Positions 36,977 to 47,237 of a stretch of DNA of 64,000 bases are shown here, piece after piece. The stretch is from NCBI GenBank assembly GCA_029212415.1, contig JARGOF010000010.1, positions 45,001 through 109,000 of the forward strand. Reading direction: 5' to 3'. Each line of letters starts with the position of its first letter. Position 1 is the stretch's first letter. The notes beneath the pieces were generated by a model. That model did not search any database, was not told the DNA's origin, and was given only the letters and a program-made list of their open reading frames with translations. The position numbers and the translations under genes were made by a program. Origin of the DNA: Rhizobiaceae bacterium. GTDB taxonomy: Bacteria; Pseudomonadota; Alphaproteobacteria; Rhizobiales; Rhizobiaceae.

Positions 36977-39595
36977 ATGGCCATTGAACGTTACAATCCG
37001 CGCGATGCGGAACCGCGCTGGCGCAAAGTCTGGGACGACAAAAAGCTGTTCGAAACGAACAACGATGATCCCAGAGAAAAATACTATGTGCTGGAAATGT
37101 TCCCCTATCCCTCCGGGCGTATCCACATGGGACACGTGCGCAATTACGCCATGGGCGATGTTGTTGCACGTTACAAACGGGCCAGGGGCTTCAACGTCCT
37201 TCACCCGATGGGTTGGGATGCTTTTGGCATGCCTGCTGAAAATGCGGCGATGAAAAACAAGGTCCATCCGCGCAAATGGACCTATGAAAACATCGACACA
37301 ATGCGCAGTCAGCTCAAATCCATGGGTCTGTCGCTGGACTGGTCCCGCGAATTCGCCACATGCGACGTCGCCTATTACAAGCAGCAGCAGCACCTGTTTC
37401 TCGATTTTCTCGACAGCAATCTGGTCTATCGCAAGGAATCCAAGGTCAATTGGGATCCTGAGGATCGCACGGTTCTGGCCAATGAACAGGTCATTGACGG
37501 ACGCGGCTGGCGTTCCGGAGCTCTGGTCGAGCAACGCGAACTGACCCAGTGGTTTTTCCGAATCACCGACTTCAGCCAGGATCTGCTTGAAGCCCTTGAT
37601 GGGCTTGATCAATGGCCGGAAAAAGTCCGGTTGATGCAGAAGAACTGGATCGGTCGATCCGAGGGCATGCATATTCGCTGGGAGATTGCTGCGGGTACGG
37701 CGCCGGACAATGAAAAGCTTCTCGAAGTCTATACCACCCGGCCGGATACGATTTTCGGCGCATCCTTCATGGCCATCGCCGCCGATCACCCGCTTGCTGT
37801 CAAGGCTGCCAGAGAAAACCCGGAACTTGCCGCTTTCTGTGAAAAATGCAGACGCATGGGGACTTCTGTTGCAGCTCTTGAAACCGCGGAAAAGGAAGGC
37901 TTTGATACCGGTATCAAGGTCCGGCATCCTTTTGATCCCGATTGGGTTCTGCCCGTCTATGTCGCCAATTTTGTATTGATGGATTACGGCACCGGCGCCA
38001 TATTCGGTTGCCCGTCTGGCGATCAGCGCGATTTGGACTTTGCCAATAAATACGGCCTTCCGGTCACCCCGGTTGTCATGCCCGAGGACGCCGATCAGGC
38101 GACTTTCAGGATCACCGAAGAGGCCTATGTCGACGATGGCGTGATGATCAACTCGCGTTTTCTCGATGGCAAGACCCCAAAGGATGCTTTTGCTGACGTG
38201 GCACAGCGGCTGGAAGCAATGGATCTGGATGGCCGGTCACTGGGTGAACGCAAGGTGGTTTACCGTCTGCGTGACTGGGGTATCTCACGCCAGCGCTATT
38301 GGGGGTGCCCGATTCCCGTAGTGCATTGTGATACCTGCGGTGTGGTCCCGGTCCCCAAACAGGACCTGCCGGTTGAACTGCCGAACGACATCGACTTTGA
38401 AAAACCCGGCAATCCGCTGGATCGGCACCCGACCTGGCGCCACGTCGCCTGTCCCAAATGTGCTGGCGAAGCCCTGCGTGAAACCGATACGATGGACACT
38501 TTCGTCGATTCATCGTGGTATTTTGCACGCTTTACGGCACCCTGGGAAAATGGGCCGACGGATCCCAAAGCGGCCAATGCCTGGCTGCCGGTGGACCAAT
38601 ATATCGGCGGTGTCGAACACGCGATCCTTCATCTTCTTTATTCGCGCTTCTTCACCCGCGCCATGCAGATAACCGGACATCTTGATCTGAAGGAGCCCTT
38701 CAAGGGCATGTTCACCCAGGGCATGGTCGTGCATGAAACATACAAGGGTTCCGAAGGCTGGCTGACGCCTGCGGAAATACGCATTGACGAACAGGGTGGA
38801 CAGCGCCGCGCATTCTTGACCGATACCGGTGACGAAGTTGAAATCGGCGCGATCGAGAAGATGTCGAAGTCGAAGAAAAATGTCGTCGACCCCGATGACA
38901 TCATTGATTCATTTGGCGCAGATACGGCCCGCTTTTTCATGCTGTCGGACTCGCCGCCTGAACGCGATGTGATCTGGACGGAATCCGGCGTGGAAGGTGC
39001 CCACCGGTTTGTTCAGAAGGTCTGGCGTCTGGTTGGCGAGGCAGCACCTTTCTTGAAAGACGTCGCGGGATGCGCATCCACGGATGGAGATTCTGCCGCC
39101 ATTTCCCGTGCCGCACACAAGACACTGAAGCTCGTTGGTGAGGACATCGACAAATTGGCCTTCAACAAGGCTGTTGCCCGCATTCATGAGCTGGTCAATA
39201 CATTGTCTGCGCCTTTGACGGCGGCCACCAAGGGCAAATCCGATCCAGCAACACTGGGCGCCTTGAGAGATGCCGTCGGCATATTGATCGCCATCATGGC
39301 GCCGATGACACCGCATCTGTGTGAGGAATGCAATCGGTTGCTTGGCAATGGAACACTGGTGGCGCAAATGGATTGGCCGCAGTATGAAGAAGATCTCGTC
39401 ACCGAGGACACTGTAACCCTGCCGGTACAAATCAACGGAAAGAAGCGGAGCGAATTGACAATTGCCCGCGATGCCGATCAAGTGGCAGTGGAAAAGGCCG
39501 TTTTGGAATTGTCAGTGGTTCACGCGGCCCTGGACGGGAAGACACCGCGGAAAATCATTGTTGTCCCGCTGAGGATTGTTAATATTGTTGTATGA
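36977..39595 (+). CDS. leuS: Leucyl-tRNA synthetase
   Basis: LeuS charges tRNA-Leu and edits mischarged products. The 872-residue class I enzyme has the HIGH-like signature HMGH at residues 50-53 ([19 protein letters not shown]), the editing-domain block [16 protein letters not shown] and the [10 protein letters not shown] catalytic motif near residue 620. The ATG directly follows an in-frame [11 protein letters not shown] is the usual N-terminus. It is followed 13 bases later by lptE and then holA, the conserved leuS-lptE-holA unit. Confidence 0.98.
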   Translation: MAIERYNPRDAEPRWRKVWDDKKLFETNNDDPREKYYVLEMFPYPSGRIHMGHVRNYAMGDVVARYKRARGFNVLHPMGWDAFGMPAENAAMKNKVHPRKWTYENIDTMRSQLKSMGLSLDWSREFATCDVAYYKQQQHLFLDFLDSNLVYRKESKVNWDPEDRTVLANEQVIDGRGWRSGALVEQRELTQWFFRITDFSQDLLEALDGLDQWPEKVRLMQKNWIGRSEGMHIRWEIAAGTAPDNEKLLEVYTTRPDTIFGASFMAIAADHPLAVKAARENPELAAFCEKCRRMGTSVAALETAEKEGFDTGIKVRHPFDPDWVLPVYVANFVLMDYGTGAIFGCPSGDQRDLDFANKYGLPVTPVVMPEDADQATFRITEEAYVDDGVMINSRFLDGKTPKDAFADVAQRLEAMDLDGRSLGERKVVYRLRDWGISRQRYWGCPIPVVHCDTCGVVPVPKQDLPVELPNDIDFEKPGNPLDRHPTWRHVACPKCAGEALRETDTMDTFVDSSWYFARFTAPWENGPTDPKAANAWLPVDQYIGGVEHAILHLLYSRFFTRAMQITGHLDLKEPFKGMFTQGMVVHETYKGSEGWLTPAEIRIDEQGGQRRAFLTDTGDEVEIGAIEKMSKSKKNVVDPDDIIDSFGADTARFFMLSDSPPERDVIWTESGVEGAHRFVQKVWRLVGEAAPFLKDVAGCASTDGDSAAISRAAHKTLKLVGEDIDKLAFNKAVARIHELVNTLSAPLTAATKGKSDPATLGALRDAVGILIAIMAPMTPHLCEECNRLLGNGTLVAQMDWPQYEEDLVTEDTVTLPVQINGKKRSELTIARDADQVAVEKAVLELSVVHAALDGKTPRKIIVVPLRIVNIVV

Positions 39596-39608
39596 TGGGA
39601 GCACCCGG

Positions 39609-40106
39609 ATGAGACATGTTGTGTTGGCCGCGCTGATGGCGTTCGGACTTTTCGCTGTGCAGGCCTGCCAGGTAAAGCCGCTCTATTCGAGTCGGTCCGG
39701 TGCCGAATCGAAGCTGGTGTCTGTTGGTGTTGACCCGGTGGATACACGGGTGGAGCAGGAACTGCGCAACCATCTGATTTTTCTCTATTCCGGTGGCAAG
39801 GGCGAACCTGCCAACCCGGACTACACCTTGACGTTCTCTCTCCAGGGTGTGGCCAGTTCGGTCTTGCGTGAACAGCTGACCAACGGCATTACCGCGCAAC
39901 GATACACAGCAACTGTGACCTTCACGCTGCGGGACAATGAAACCAAACAGGTCGTTGACAGCGGCAAACGCTCCATCGTGACGTTTTATGATCAAACCAC
40001 GCAGGAATTTGCCAACCGGCGTGCTCTTCGCGACGCCGAAAACAGAGCAGCGCGTGAACTGGCGGAGATTGTCCGGGCCGACACGGCTTCCATCCTCACC
40101 AGATAG
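39609..40106 (+). CDS. lptE: LPS assembly lipoprotein LptE
   Basis: LptE plugs the LptD barrel that inserts lipopolysaccharide in the outer membrane. The 165-residue protein has a lipoprotein signal peptide with lipobox VQAC (Cys20) followed by QVKPLYSS, the usual alphaproteobacterial LptE start. LTFSLQGVASSVLREQLTNG and FANRRALRDAENRAARELAE are family blocks. The chosen ATG has gggag 8 bases upstream. It sits between leuS and holA, the standard place. Confidence 0.93.
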   Translation: MRHVVLAALMAFGLFAVQACQVKPLYSSRSGAESKLVSVGVDPVDTRVEQELRNHLIFLYSGGKGEPANPDYTLTFSLQGVASSVLREQLTNGITAQRYTATVTFTLRDNETKQVVDSGKRSIVTFYDQTTQEFANRRALRDAENRAARELAEIVRADTASILTR

Positions 40107-40109
40107 GCC

Positions 40110-41153
40110 ATGGCTCAAAAAAAAGCACATGAAGTTGCTCAATTCGTAAAAAGACCCGATGCGCAATATCGCACCATTCTGGTCTATGGGCCGGACCGTG
40201 GCCTGGTCTCGGAAACAGCCACGGCAGTATCGAAGAAACTCAATGTCGATCTGACTGATGATTTCAACGTCACAAAGCTCGAACTTGGCGATATCAGGGA
40301 AGATCCCGGTCGCCTGCTGGACGAAGTCAATTCCATAGCCATGTTCGGCGGAGACCGGCTCGTCTGGTTGCGTGGTGTGGGCAACGACAAACCCGTCATT
40401 GACACCGTCAAGGCCATTGCCTCCGACCCTCCTGCAAACACCACATTGCTGATCGAAGCCGGTGATCTGAAAAAAGGCTCTGCGCTGCGCAAAGCTGTCG
40501 AGACCGGCCGCTCGTCCATGGCGCTTCCCTGCTATGGTGATGATAGTCGCAACATTCAGACACTGATTGACGAAGAGCTCGGCAAGGCCAAACTGTCCAT
40601 TACCAAGGGTGCGCGCCAGCATTTGGCTGACAGTCTGGGTGGAGACCGCCTTGCCAGCCGCGGTGAATTGCAAAAATTGTGCCTCTATTGCCTCGGCAAG
40701 GAACAGATCGATGAAGCCGATGTCCTTGCGATCATCGGTGATGCCTCTGCACTGTCTGTTGATGAAGCGATTGACAGCATCCTGACGGGAGATCTGCCCG
40801 GGCTTGATCTGGCTGTGACGCGTATTATCGCATCCAAGATGCAGATATTTCTGGTGCTGCAATCATGTCTGAGGCAATTTCAGATGATCGATATCATGCG
40901 CGGCCAGATCGAAGGTGAGCGCAAACAGATATCCCAGGTCGTTGCCGAATATAGCCGCCGCATCCATTTTCGTCGCAAACCGGCTCTTGAAAAAGCGGTT
41001 CGAGGCTGGAATGGAAAGGCGACTGGCGAAGTCTTGCAACACTTGCAAAACGCCATTTTGGAAACGCGTAAACAGCCCGCCCTGCAGGAAAGCATTGCAA
41101 GGCAAGCCCTGCTTGCGGTTGCTGTGCGATCCGCGCGCTTCAATCGACAATAG
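40110..41153 (+). CDS. holA: DNA polymerase III delta subunit
   Basis: HolA is the delta subunit of the clamp loader, which opens the sliding clamp. The 347-residue protein has the expected layout: an N-terminal AAA-like region (TILVYGPDRGLVSETATAVS, LVWLRGVGND), a linker and a C-terminal helical domain (LHLQNAILETRKQP region). It starts 3 bases after the lptE stop, so the two are probably co-translated. It ends convergently with parB. Confidence 0.95.
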   Translation: MAQKKAHEVAQFVKRPDAQYRTILVYGPDRGLVSETATAVSKKLNVDLTDDFNVTKLELGDIREDPGRLLDEVNSIAMFGGDRLVWLRGVGNDKPVIDTVKAIASDPPANTTLLIEAGDLKKGSALRKAVETGRSSMALPCYGDDSRNIQTLIDEELGKAKLSITKGARQHLADSLGGDRLASRGELQKLCLYCLGKEQIDEADVLAIIGDASALSVDEAIDSILTGDLPGLDLAVTRIIASKMQIFLVLQSCLRQFQMIDIMRGQIEGERKQISQVVAEYSRRIHFRRKPALEKAVRGWNGKATGEVLQHLQNAILETRKQPALQESIARQALLAVAVRSARFNRQ

Positions 41154-41165
41154 GGTAAGGGTCAT

Positions 41166-41200
41166 GCTTCAAATGCAATCTGTATAATTGCAATTGAAGC
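41166..41200. terminator. Convergent-gap hairpin between holA and parB
   Basis: gcttcaaatgcaat and attgcaattgaagc pair at 13 of 14 positions around a 7-base loop. The hairpin lies in the gap between the convergent holA and parB stops and is AT-rich. It is a candidate bidirectional terminator. Confidence 0.6.
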
Positions 41201-41230
41201 AGTGCCTTGACCGCAATAATACGGCCAAGC

Positions 41231-42121
41231 TTAACGATCAGCCTGCAACAGACGGCACAATTCATCAAGTTGTTCCAGCGAACGGTATTCCACCCGGATC
41301 TGGCCACCACGATCTTTGTGGTTTATCGTTACCTTCAGTCCGAGATTGTCGGTCAGCATTTTTTCCAGCGCCAAAGTATCCGTATCCTTGGGCTCCGCAC
41401 GATTGCTATTGCCCGATGGATTTTCAGCTTCTCTTTGCGCCAGTCGTTCGGCATCGCGGACCGACATGCCTTTGGCAACAATCTGCCTGGCATGTTTTTC
41501 CGGATCGGCTGTTGAGGCAATCGCCCGCGCATGGCCGGCCGTCAACTCGCCACCTGACAACATATCGCGTACGGCATCGGGAAGTTTCAGCAATCTCAAG
41601 GAGTTGGCGACGTGGCTCCGACTTTTCCCGATGATATCACCGAGATCATTCTGAGTATAACCATGCCCGGCGATCAATTGTTCGTAGCCGAGCGCCTCAT
41701 CAAGCGGGTTGAGGTCCGATCTTTGCACATTCTCGACTATGGCGATCTCAAGCGCCGTGCGATCATCAACATCACGCACCAGAATGGGTATTTCCACCAG
41801 ACCCGCCCGTTGCGCCGCACGCCAGCGCCGTTCTCCGGCAATGATTTCATAGCGCGCCTCACCCAATGGACCTTTTCCCAGGGGCCTGACGACCACAGGC
41901 TGGACAATACCGTGCTGGACAATCGAGCGCGCGAGATCTTCCAGGTCGGATTCATCAAATTGACGTCGAGGATTGTTGGGATTACGACTGACGAATTCAA
42001 TTGGTACCAATTGATCTGCCTTTGATGGCGCATTGTTTTCCGGATCAAGCGGCTGGTCCATGTCGCCGATGAGCGCTGCCAGACCGCGTCCCAGTCTCTT
42101 TTTTGAATTGTCGTCACTCAT
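41231..42121 (-). CDS. parB: Chromosome partitioning protein ParB
   Basis: ParB binds parS sites near the origin, spreads as a CTP-dependent clamp and drives origin segregation with ParA. The 296-residue protein starts KKRLGRGLAALIGD, the family N-terminus that contacts ParA. The CTP-binding/ParB-N core (NNPRRQFDESDLEDLARSI, GERRWRAAQRAG) and the HTH (GYTQNDLGDIIGKSRSHVANSL) that reads parS follow. Perfect parS sites lie 1.5 and 3.6 kb upstream. It is 46 bases downstream of parA. Confidence 0.98.
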   Translation of the reverse strand: MSDDNSKKRLGRGLAALIGDMDQPLDPENNAPSKADQLVPIEFVSRNPNNPRRQFDESDLEDLARSIVQHGIVQPVVVRPLGKGPLGEARYEIIAGERRWRAAQRAGLVEIPILVRDVDDRTALEIAIVENVQRSDLNPLDEALGYEQLIAGHGYTQNDLGDIIGKSRSHVANSLRLLKLPDAVRDMLSGGELTAGHARAIASTADPEKHARQIVAKGMSVRDAERLAQREAENPSGNSNRAEPKDTDTLALEKMLTDNLGLKVTINHKDRGGQIRVEYRSLEQLDELCRLLQADR

Positions 42122-42167
42122 GTCGTCATCACTAACTTTTTGTTTATATTTCGTTAACCATCTTTTA

Positions 42168-42962
42168 TCAGGCTGCTTTGCGTTCCCGCTCGCGCTGAAT
42201 CACCTCGGAAGCCAATTTGAGATAGGCTTGGCTCCCTGAACAACGAAGATCATACAAAATCGCTGGCTTGCCATAGGACGGTGCTTCGGAAACACGCACA
42301 TTTCTTGGAATGAGTGTCCGATATACCTTGTCACCGAGGTGAGAACGAACATCATCGACCACCTGCTGCGCCAGATTGTTGCGGGAATCATACATTGTCA
42401 TCACGATACCCTGAATATCCAGCGTTGGATTGAGCGTCGCGCGTACCTGACCGACGGTCTCAAGCAACTGACTGAGACCTTCAAGCGCAAAGAACTCGCA
42501 TTGCAGCGGTACCAGGACAGAATGGGCGGCGGCCATCGCATTGATCGTTAGAAGATTCAGTGAAGGCGGACAATCGACCAGGATATAGTCAAAATAGCGC
42601 GCTTCCGGCGTATTGACAGCAGCCTTCAATCTGAAAACGCGATCTTTTTGATCTGATATCTCCATTTCAACGCCCAGCAAATCCATAGTGGATGGAATGA
42701 TCGACAGGTTCGGAACATCGGTATTCATCACAATGTCCCCGATACCTGCTTCGCCCAACATCAGGTGATAGGAAGACAACAGACGATCTTGCCGCGCGAT
42801 ACCAAGCCCTGTACTGGCATTTCCCTGGGGATCCAGATCGATGATCAGAACCCGTTCACCAATGGCCGCCAGAGCCGTTGCCAGATTGATGGCAGTGGTT
42901 GTTTTACCAACACCGCCCTTCTGATTCGCGACGGTGATAATTCTATTTTGCTCACCATGCAT
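42168..42962 (-). CDS. parA: Chromosome partitioning ATPase ParA
   Basis: ParA is the Walker ATPase that moves ParB-bound origins. The 264-residue protein has the deviant Walker A motif KGGVGKTTTAINLA and the Walker B-like block YILVDCPPSLNLLTINA. PLQCEFFALEGLSQL is a family block. It is followed by parB on the same strand, and preceded by rsmG, mnmG and mnmE. Ribosome binding would be by gggg before ATG. Confidence 0.98.
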   Translation of the reverse strand: MHGEQNRIITVANQKGGVGKTTTAINLATALAAIGERVLIIDLDPQGNASTGLGIARQDRLLSSYHLMLGEAGIGDIVMNTDVPNLSIIPSTMDLLGVEMEISDQKDRVFRLKAAVNTPEARYFDYILVDCPPSLNLLTINAMAAAHSVLVPLQCEFFALEGLSQLLETVGQVRATLNPTLDIQGIVMTMYDSRNNLAQQVVDDVRSHLGDKVYRTLIPRNVRVSEAPSYGKPAILYDLRCSGSQAYLKLASEVIQRERERKAA

Positions 42963-43023
42963 GTTTTGGTGCCCCGTTTTCTGGTGTTTTCATGGCTTTA
43001 CCAACAAAACACCCACCTGTTTG

Positions 43024-43665
43024 CTAATTGCGACGGCTGAGATTGGAAATTTCCAGAATAATGGAGTCCGCATCCACCTTTCCCGGATGTTTTACCAGAT
43101 CAAAGTCCCAACCACCACGCGCTTTTTCGATCTCAGTTTGATAATCCCGGCCTTTATGGAACCAAGCCGTCGCACCCTGGGCCATCCAGTTGGCGGAATA
43201 GGCCAGCAATGCATCAAGACTGGCCACTGCTCGAGCGGATATTGCATCGTAACCATTGAGTTTTTGCGACGCTTCTTCAATTCGCACCGCATGGACAGCG
43301 CCTTTTGCCCCGGTTTCCAGAAGCGCCTGACGCAGGAAGGCTGCCTTTTTCTGATTGCTTTCGATGAGATCAACATGACCACCATCTGTTTCCAACAACA
43401 AAATTGCCGTTATGATACCGGGAAATCCACCACCACTCCCCAGGTCAACCCAATGTTTGGCGCCGGAATTGAGCGCGTAGAGCTGCAGGCTATCCAGGAT
43501 ATGGCGATTCCAGATATCAGGCAAAGTTGATGGAGCGACAAGATTAATTGCCCTGGACCATTTTTCGAACAGCCGAACAAAATGCTCCAGTCGATCCAAT
43601 GTTTCACGTGAAACAGGAAAGACCGCATTCAATTTTTGCGTGTTCAACTCCGACACTGTAGGCAT
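43024..43665 (-). CDS. rsmG: 16S rRNA (guanine-527-N7)-methyltransferase RsmG
   Basis: RsmG methylates N7 of G527 in 16S rRNA. The 213-residue protein has the SAM motif WVDLGSGGGFPGIITAI and VISARAVASLDALLAY-like blocks. The N-terminal VSRETLDRL is encoded by a perfect parS site, so the codon choice there is set by ParB binding. The start is doubtful: agga abuts the ATG used here, while the GTG three codons later (MSELNTQK) lies 9 bases after agga and may be the real start. Confidence 0.95.
   Translation of the reverse strand: MPTVSELNTQKLNAVFPVSRETLDRLEHFVRLFEKWSRAINLVAPSTLPDIWNRHILDSLQLYALNSGAKHWVDLGSGGGFPGIITAILLLETDGGHVDLIESNQKKAAFLRQALLETGAKGAVHAVRIEEASQKLNGYDAISARAVASLDALLAYSANWMAQGATAWFHKGRDYQTEIEKARGGWDFDLVKHPGKVDADSIILEISNLSRRN
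43600..43615. promoter_or_regulatory. parS site inside rsmG
   Basis: tgtttcacgtgaaaca is a perfect 16-bp match to the consensus parS sequence (tgttncacgtgaaaca), here within the rsmG coding sequence, encoding part of VSRET. ParB is expected to load here. Confidence 0.95.
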
Positions 43666-43781
43666 TCCTAACGGCTCAAAACATCCCGGGGCAAAATGGC
43701 GACCACAAGCGAATACCCCTCCATCAGGCTATAGAGCAAAAAATGACGATAGGGATAGTAATTTGGCTGTATTACACAGAT

Positions 43782-45686
43782 TTACGCACTTTGGCTCTTT
43801 AAGATCAGTTCCGCGTCCGCGCTCTCGGAGCGACGAAGCTGAGCCAGGATTAGTGTGACGGCCGCCGGTGTCATTCCCTCAATCTGGCTGGCGTGTGCAA
43901 TCGTACGCGGCCGCTGATGCGTCAATTTTTGTTTCAGTTCATTGGACAGACCTGGCAGAGGCAAATAGTCAAAGCCCTCAGGAATGAGTCGTGACTCCTC
44001 TTTCAACTGAACGGCAATATCGCGCGATTGCCGATCCAGATAAACCGCATAGGAAGCTTCAATCTCAATTGGTTCCGACACTTTTTTGTTCAATGAATCA
44101 AGTTCAGGCCATACTGAAGACAGACTGGCGATAGTGTTCTCGGTATACGACAAGAGCTCATAGGCTGATCGTCTCTGGCCATCCAAATTGATCTTCAGCC
44201 CGTTTTTCTGGGCAGCACTTGGTGTAATACGCAGCGATTTCAGTTGATCCCGCAGTTGATTGACATCGCCCAGCCAAGCGTTAAACCGTTGTTTACGCTC
44301 CCCTTTAACCAATCCCATGGCGATGCCTCTTGGTGTAAGCCTTAGATCCGCATTGTCAGCCCGCAGTGTCAAACGATATTCGGCGCGTGATGTAAACATG
44401 CGATAGGGCTCCGTAACGCCCTTCGTTGTCAGATCGTCGATCATGACCCCAATATAGGATTCTGCCCGACTGAAAATCATCGGGTCCGATCCGACACAAG
44501 ACAAAGCTCCATTGACCCCGGCGACCAAACCTTGCGCTGCCGCCTCTTCATATCCAGTGGTGCCGTTGATTTGACCAGCCAGATAAAGCCCAGCAATTCT
44601 TTTCGTTTCCAGGCTAGGATGAAGTTCTCGTGGATCGATATGATCGTATTCGATGGCATAGCCAGGTTGCAGTATCTTGGCGTTCTTCAGACCGGGTATA
44701 GTGGCTATAAACGCCTTTTGAACATTTTCAGGCAATGAGGTGGATATGCCATTGGGATAGACATTGATATCATCCAGACCCTCTGGCTCCAAAAATATCT
44801 GGTGCTGGTCGCGGTCAGCAAACCGAACAACCTTATCTTCGATCGAGGGACAATAACGCGGGCCCGTCCCTTCGATGCGCCCCGAATACATGGCTGACAG
44901 CCCGATATTTTCCTCGATAATCTTGTGTGTTGCAGCTGTTGTATGGGTAACACCGCAATCAATCTGTTGAACAGTAATCCTGCACGTCATGAAGGAAAAG
45001 GGAACAGGATCCCTGTCAGCCGATTGGCGACCAACGGACTGCCAATCAATTGAGTTGGTATCCAGACGGGCCGGTGTTCCGGTCTTCAACCTTCCAAGTA
45101 TGAAACCGTGAGATAGCAGCGTTCTGGATAGACCATTGGCGGGTTTTTCTCCCATCCGCCCTGCAGGTATCTGCTTCTGTCCAATATGGATCAGGCCGCG
45201 CAGAAAGGTACCCGTGGTCAAAACAACAGCGCCACATTCAATCAAACGGCCATCCGCCAGTTTGACGGCAACCACCCGCCCCTGCTTCAATATCAAATCA
45301 TCGGCTTCAGCTTCTACAATGTGCAGGCCTTCAGTGGCAGCGATTGCGGTTTGCATGGCAGTGCGATAAAGCTTCCTGTCCGCCTGGGTCCGCGGCCCAC
45401 GGACGGCCGGCCCCTTACTCCGGTTCAGCAAACGGAACTGAATACCCGAGGCGTCTGCGACCCGTCCCATTAAACCATCCATCGCGTCGACTTCACGCAC
45501 CAGATGGCCTTTACCAAGGCCGCCGATAGCGGGATTACAAGACATAACACCGATGGTATCGCGTTTATGGGTGATCAATGCTGTTTTGGCACCCATACGC
45601 GCCGACGCAGCTGCGGCCTCACAACCTGCATGCCCGCCGCCGATCACGACGACGTCGAATTTGGATATTTCTGACAAGGACTTCAA
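43782..45686 (-). CDS. mnmG: tRNA uridine-5-carboxymethylaminomethyl modification enzyme MnmG (GidA)
   Basis: MnmG, an FAD enzyme, works with MnmE to build cmnm5U at tRNA wobble uridine 34. The 634-residue protein begins with [20 protein letters not shown], and has the conserved [22 protein letters not shown] and [13 protein letters not shown] blocks. The start is TTG with aggag only 3 bases upstream; a TTG three codons later has a wider gap of 12, so the exact start is uncertain. It lies between rsmG and mnmE, with a parS cluster just upstream. Confidence 0.97.
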   Translation of the reverse strand: MKSLSEISKFDVVVIGGGHAGCEAAAASARMGAKTALITHKRDTIGVMSCNPAIGGLGKGHLVREVDAMDGLMGRVADASGIQFRLLNRSKGPAVRGPRTQADRKLYRTAMQTAIAATEGLHIVEAEADDLILKQGRVVAVKLADGRLIECGAVVLTTGTFLRGLIHIGQKQIPAGRMGEKPANGLSRTLLSHGFILGRLKTGTPARLDTNSIDWQSVGRQSADRDPVPFSFMTCRITVQQIDCGVTHTTAATHKIIEENIGLSAMYSGRIEGTGPRYCPSIEDKVVRFADRDQHQIFLEPEGLDDINVYPNGISTSLPENVQKAFIATIPGLKNAKILQPGYAIEYDHIDPRELHPSLETKRIAGLYLAGQINGTTGYEEAAAQGLVAGVNGALSCVGSDPMIFSRAESYIGVMIDDLTTKGVTEPYRMFTSRAEYRLTLRADNADLRLTPRGIAMGLVKGERKQRFNAWLGDVNQLRDQLKSLRITPSAAQKNGLKINLDGQRRSAYELLSYTENTIASLSSVWPELDSLNKKVSEPIEIEASYAVYLDRQSRDIAVQLKEESRLIPEGFDYLPLPGLSNELKQKLTHQRPRTIAHASQIEGMTPAAVTLILAQLRRSESADAELILKSQSA

Positions 45687-45743
45687 TCGCTCCTGATTAT
45701 GCGTGACAATTCGTTGGTGTGGCCAATATTGTCAAGTCAATAT

Positions 45744-45759
45744 TGTTTCACGTGAAACA
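45744..45759. promoter_or_regulatory. parS site 1 of the mnmG-mnmE gap
   Basis: tgtttcacgtgaaaca is a perfect parS match in the non-coding gap, 58 bases upstream of the mnmG start. It is the best of four sites in 132 bases. Confidence 0.95.
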
Positions 45760-45799
45760 TGCCGGTTTTCCATAACATAAATCCACATAATTCTGATGC

Positions 45800-45815
45800 T
45801 GTTTCACGTGAATCA
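45800..45815. promoter_or_regulatory. parS-like site 2 of the mnmG-mnmE gap
   Basis: tgtttcacgtgaatca matches the parS consensus at 15 of 16 positions, with a single change in the right half. Confidence 0.88.
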
Positions 45816-45828
45816 TCACGTCTCGCAT

Positions 45829-45844
45829 AGTTTCACGTGAGTCA
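45829..45844. promoter_or_regulatory. parS-like site 3 of the mnmG-mnmE gap
   Basis: agtttcacgtgagtca matches 13 of 16 positions; the central tttcacgtga is intact. It is the weakest of the four by sequence but is in phase with the cluster. Confidence 0.7.
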
Positions 45845-45859
45845 GGGATCCACTCATCC

Positions 45860-45875
45860 TGTTTCACGTGAGTCA
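45860..45875. promoter_or_regulatory. parS-like site 4 of the mnmG-mnmE gap
   Basis: tgtttcacgtgagtca matches 14 of 16 positions, 3 bases after the end of mnmE. Sites 3 and 4 share the same gagtca right half and are 31 bases apart. Confidence 0.8.
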
Positions 45876-45878
45876 GTT

Positions 45879-47213
45879 CTATTTGCCGATACAAAATTCG
45901 CCGAATATAACATCCAGCAAGTCATCAACATCAATGCGACCCGTTAATCTACCCAGCGAATCACTGGCACTCCTCAGTGATTCAGACCGTAACTCGAGAG
46001 GCATGCGATCGCCTTCAACTGCCTCATCAATGTGTTTTACGCAGCGATGCAAATATTCTCTGTGGCGTTGACGGTTTGGAAGCGCGTCTACGCTGGTATA
46101 AGTGGCTTTCTTTAAATGGACATTGAGTTGTGAAAAAAGTGATTCCAACCCATTGGACTGTTTTACAGATACCAGACAGTCGAATTGTGTGGCGTCAACC
46201 ATTGTGTTGATATCAGCCTTCGAGCCTACCCGCAGAACGGGGACGCCAAAGGGTAGATCGCTGGATAAAGCATGATCTTCCCCGGGATCCACCAGTAGGA
46301 TAATGAGATCCGCCTTTCCCGCTGCCTCGAGAGCCCTTTTCATGCCTTCTGCTTCAACTGGGCTTTCAGTCTTTCGAATGCCTGCCGTATCATGGATAAT
46401 GACCGGGTATCCATCCATATTGAGTTGGACCTCAAGCATATCACGCGTCGTCCCCTTTTCTTCAGAAACGATGGCAACGTCACGCTGCGCCAGAGCATTC
46501 AGGAGGCTCGATTTTCCTGCGTTTGGGGCGCCAATCAAAACCACCCGAAATCCATTGCGAATAATCTCGCCGGCTTTGCCTGCGTCCAGATGATCAGCTA
46601 TGTCCTTTGATAGGATAACCAAGTCTGACCATATCACATCAACGACAGAACCAGGCACATCCTCCTCATCGGCAAAATCAAAATCCGCTTCAATCATTGC
46701 ACGGGCTCTGATCAACTGATTACGCCACATCTCATATTGCTTGGAAAGCGAGCCGGCCGTCTGTTCCTGCGCCATACGCCGTTGCATTTCGGTCTGAGCC
46801 TGCAGCAGATCGGCCAGGCCCTCGACTTCGGTGAGGTCCATCTTGCCATTTTCAAATGCCCGCCGCGTAAATTCTCCCGGTTCGGCGCTGCGATAGTTTT
46901 CCAAATCCGCCAACCGTTGCAAAACGGATTCGATAACGGCCCGACCCCCGTGAACATGGAGTTCTGCGCAATCTTCACCGGTGAAGGAGGCCGGAGCAGG
47001 AAAATACAACACAAGACCACGATCAAGTACCCGATCATCAGAACCGAGGATTGTTCGCAGTTCCGCCCGCCGCGGTTGCGGCAACTGGCCTATGATGGTT
47101 TCGAGTCCGAATCGAACGTTTTGGCCGGAAATACGGATGACTGCCACGCCAGCAATGCCGGCACCACTCGACAAGGCAAAAATTGTGTCTCTATAGTGTT
47201 CTAGCGGTTCCAA
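45879..47213 (-). CDS. mnmE: tRNA modification GTPase MnmE (TrmE)
   Basis: MnmE is the GTPase partner of MnmG in U34 modification. The 444-residue protein has an N-terminal tetrahydrofolate-binding domain (DTIFALSSGAGIAGVAVIRI), G1 GAPNAGKSSLL, G3 DTAG and the C-terminal CIGK with its conserved cysteine. The start is TTG with ggag 6 bases upstream; no better start fits before DTIFALSSG. Only 24 bases separate it from the divergent DUF255 gene, so its promoter probably overlaps that gene. Confidence 0.97.
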   Translation of the reverse strand: MEPLEHYRDTIFALSSGAGIAGVAVIRISGQNVRFGLETIIGQLPQPRRAELRTILGSDDRVLDRGLVLYFPAPASFTGEDCAELHVHGGRAVIESVLQRLADLENYRSAEPGEFTRRAFENGKMDLTEVEGLADLLQAQTEMQRRMAQEQTAGSLSKQYEMWRNQLIRARAMIEADFDFADEEDVPGSVVDVIWSDLVILSKDIADHLDAGKAGEIIRNGFRVVLIGAPNAGKSSLLNALAQRDVAIVSEEKGTTRDMLEVQLNMDGYPVIIHDTAGIRKTESPVEAEGMKRALEAAGKADLIILLVDPGEDHALSSDLPFGVPVLRVGSKADINTMVDATQFDCLVSVKQSNGLESLFSQLNVHLKKATYTSVDALPNRQRHREYLHRCVKHIDEAVEGDRMPLELRSESLRSASDSLGRLTGRIDVDDLLDVIFGEFCIGK

Positions 47214-47237
47214 TCATTACTCCAAGGCTGGTGTTCC

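Noticed and set aside
39579..40862. A 427-codon minus-strand frame opposite lptE and holA
   Set aside because: It spans two clear genes in antisense and its translation has no recognisable fold.
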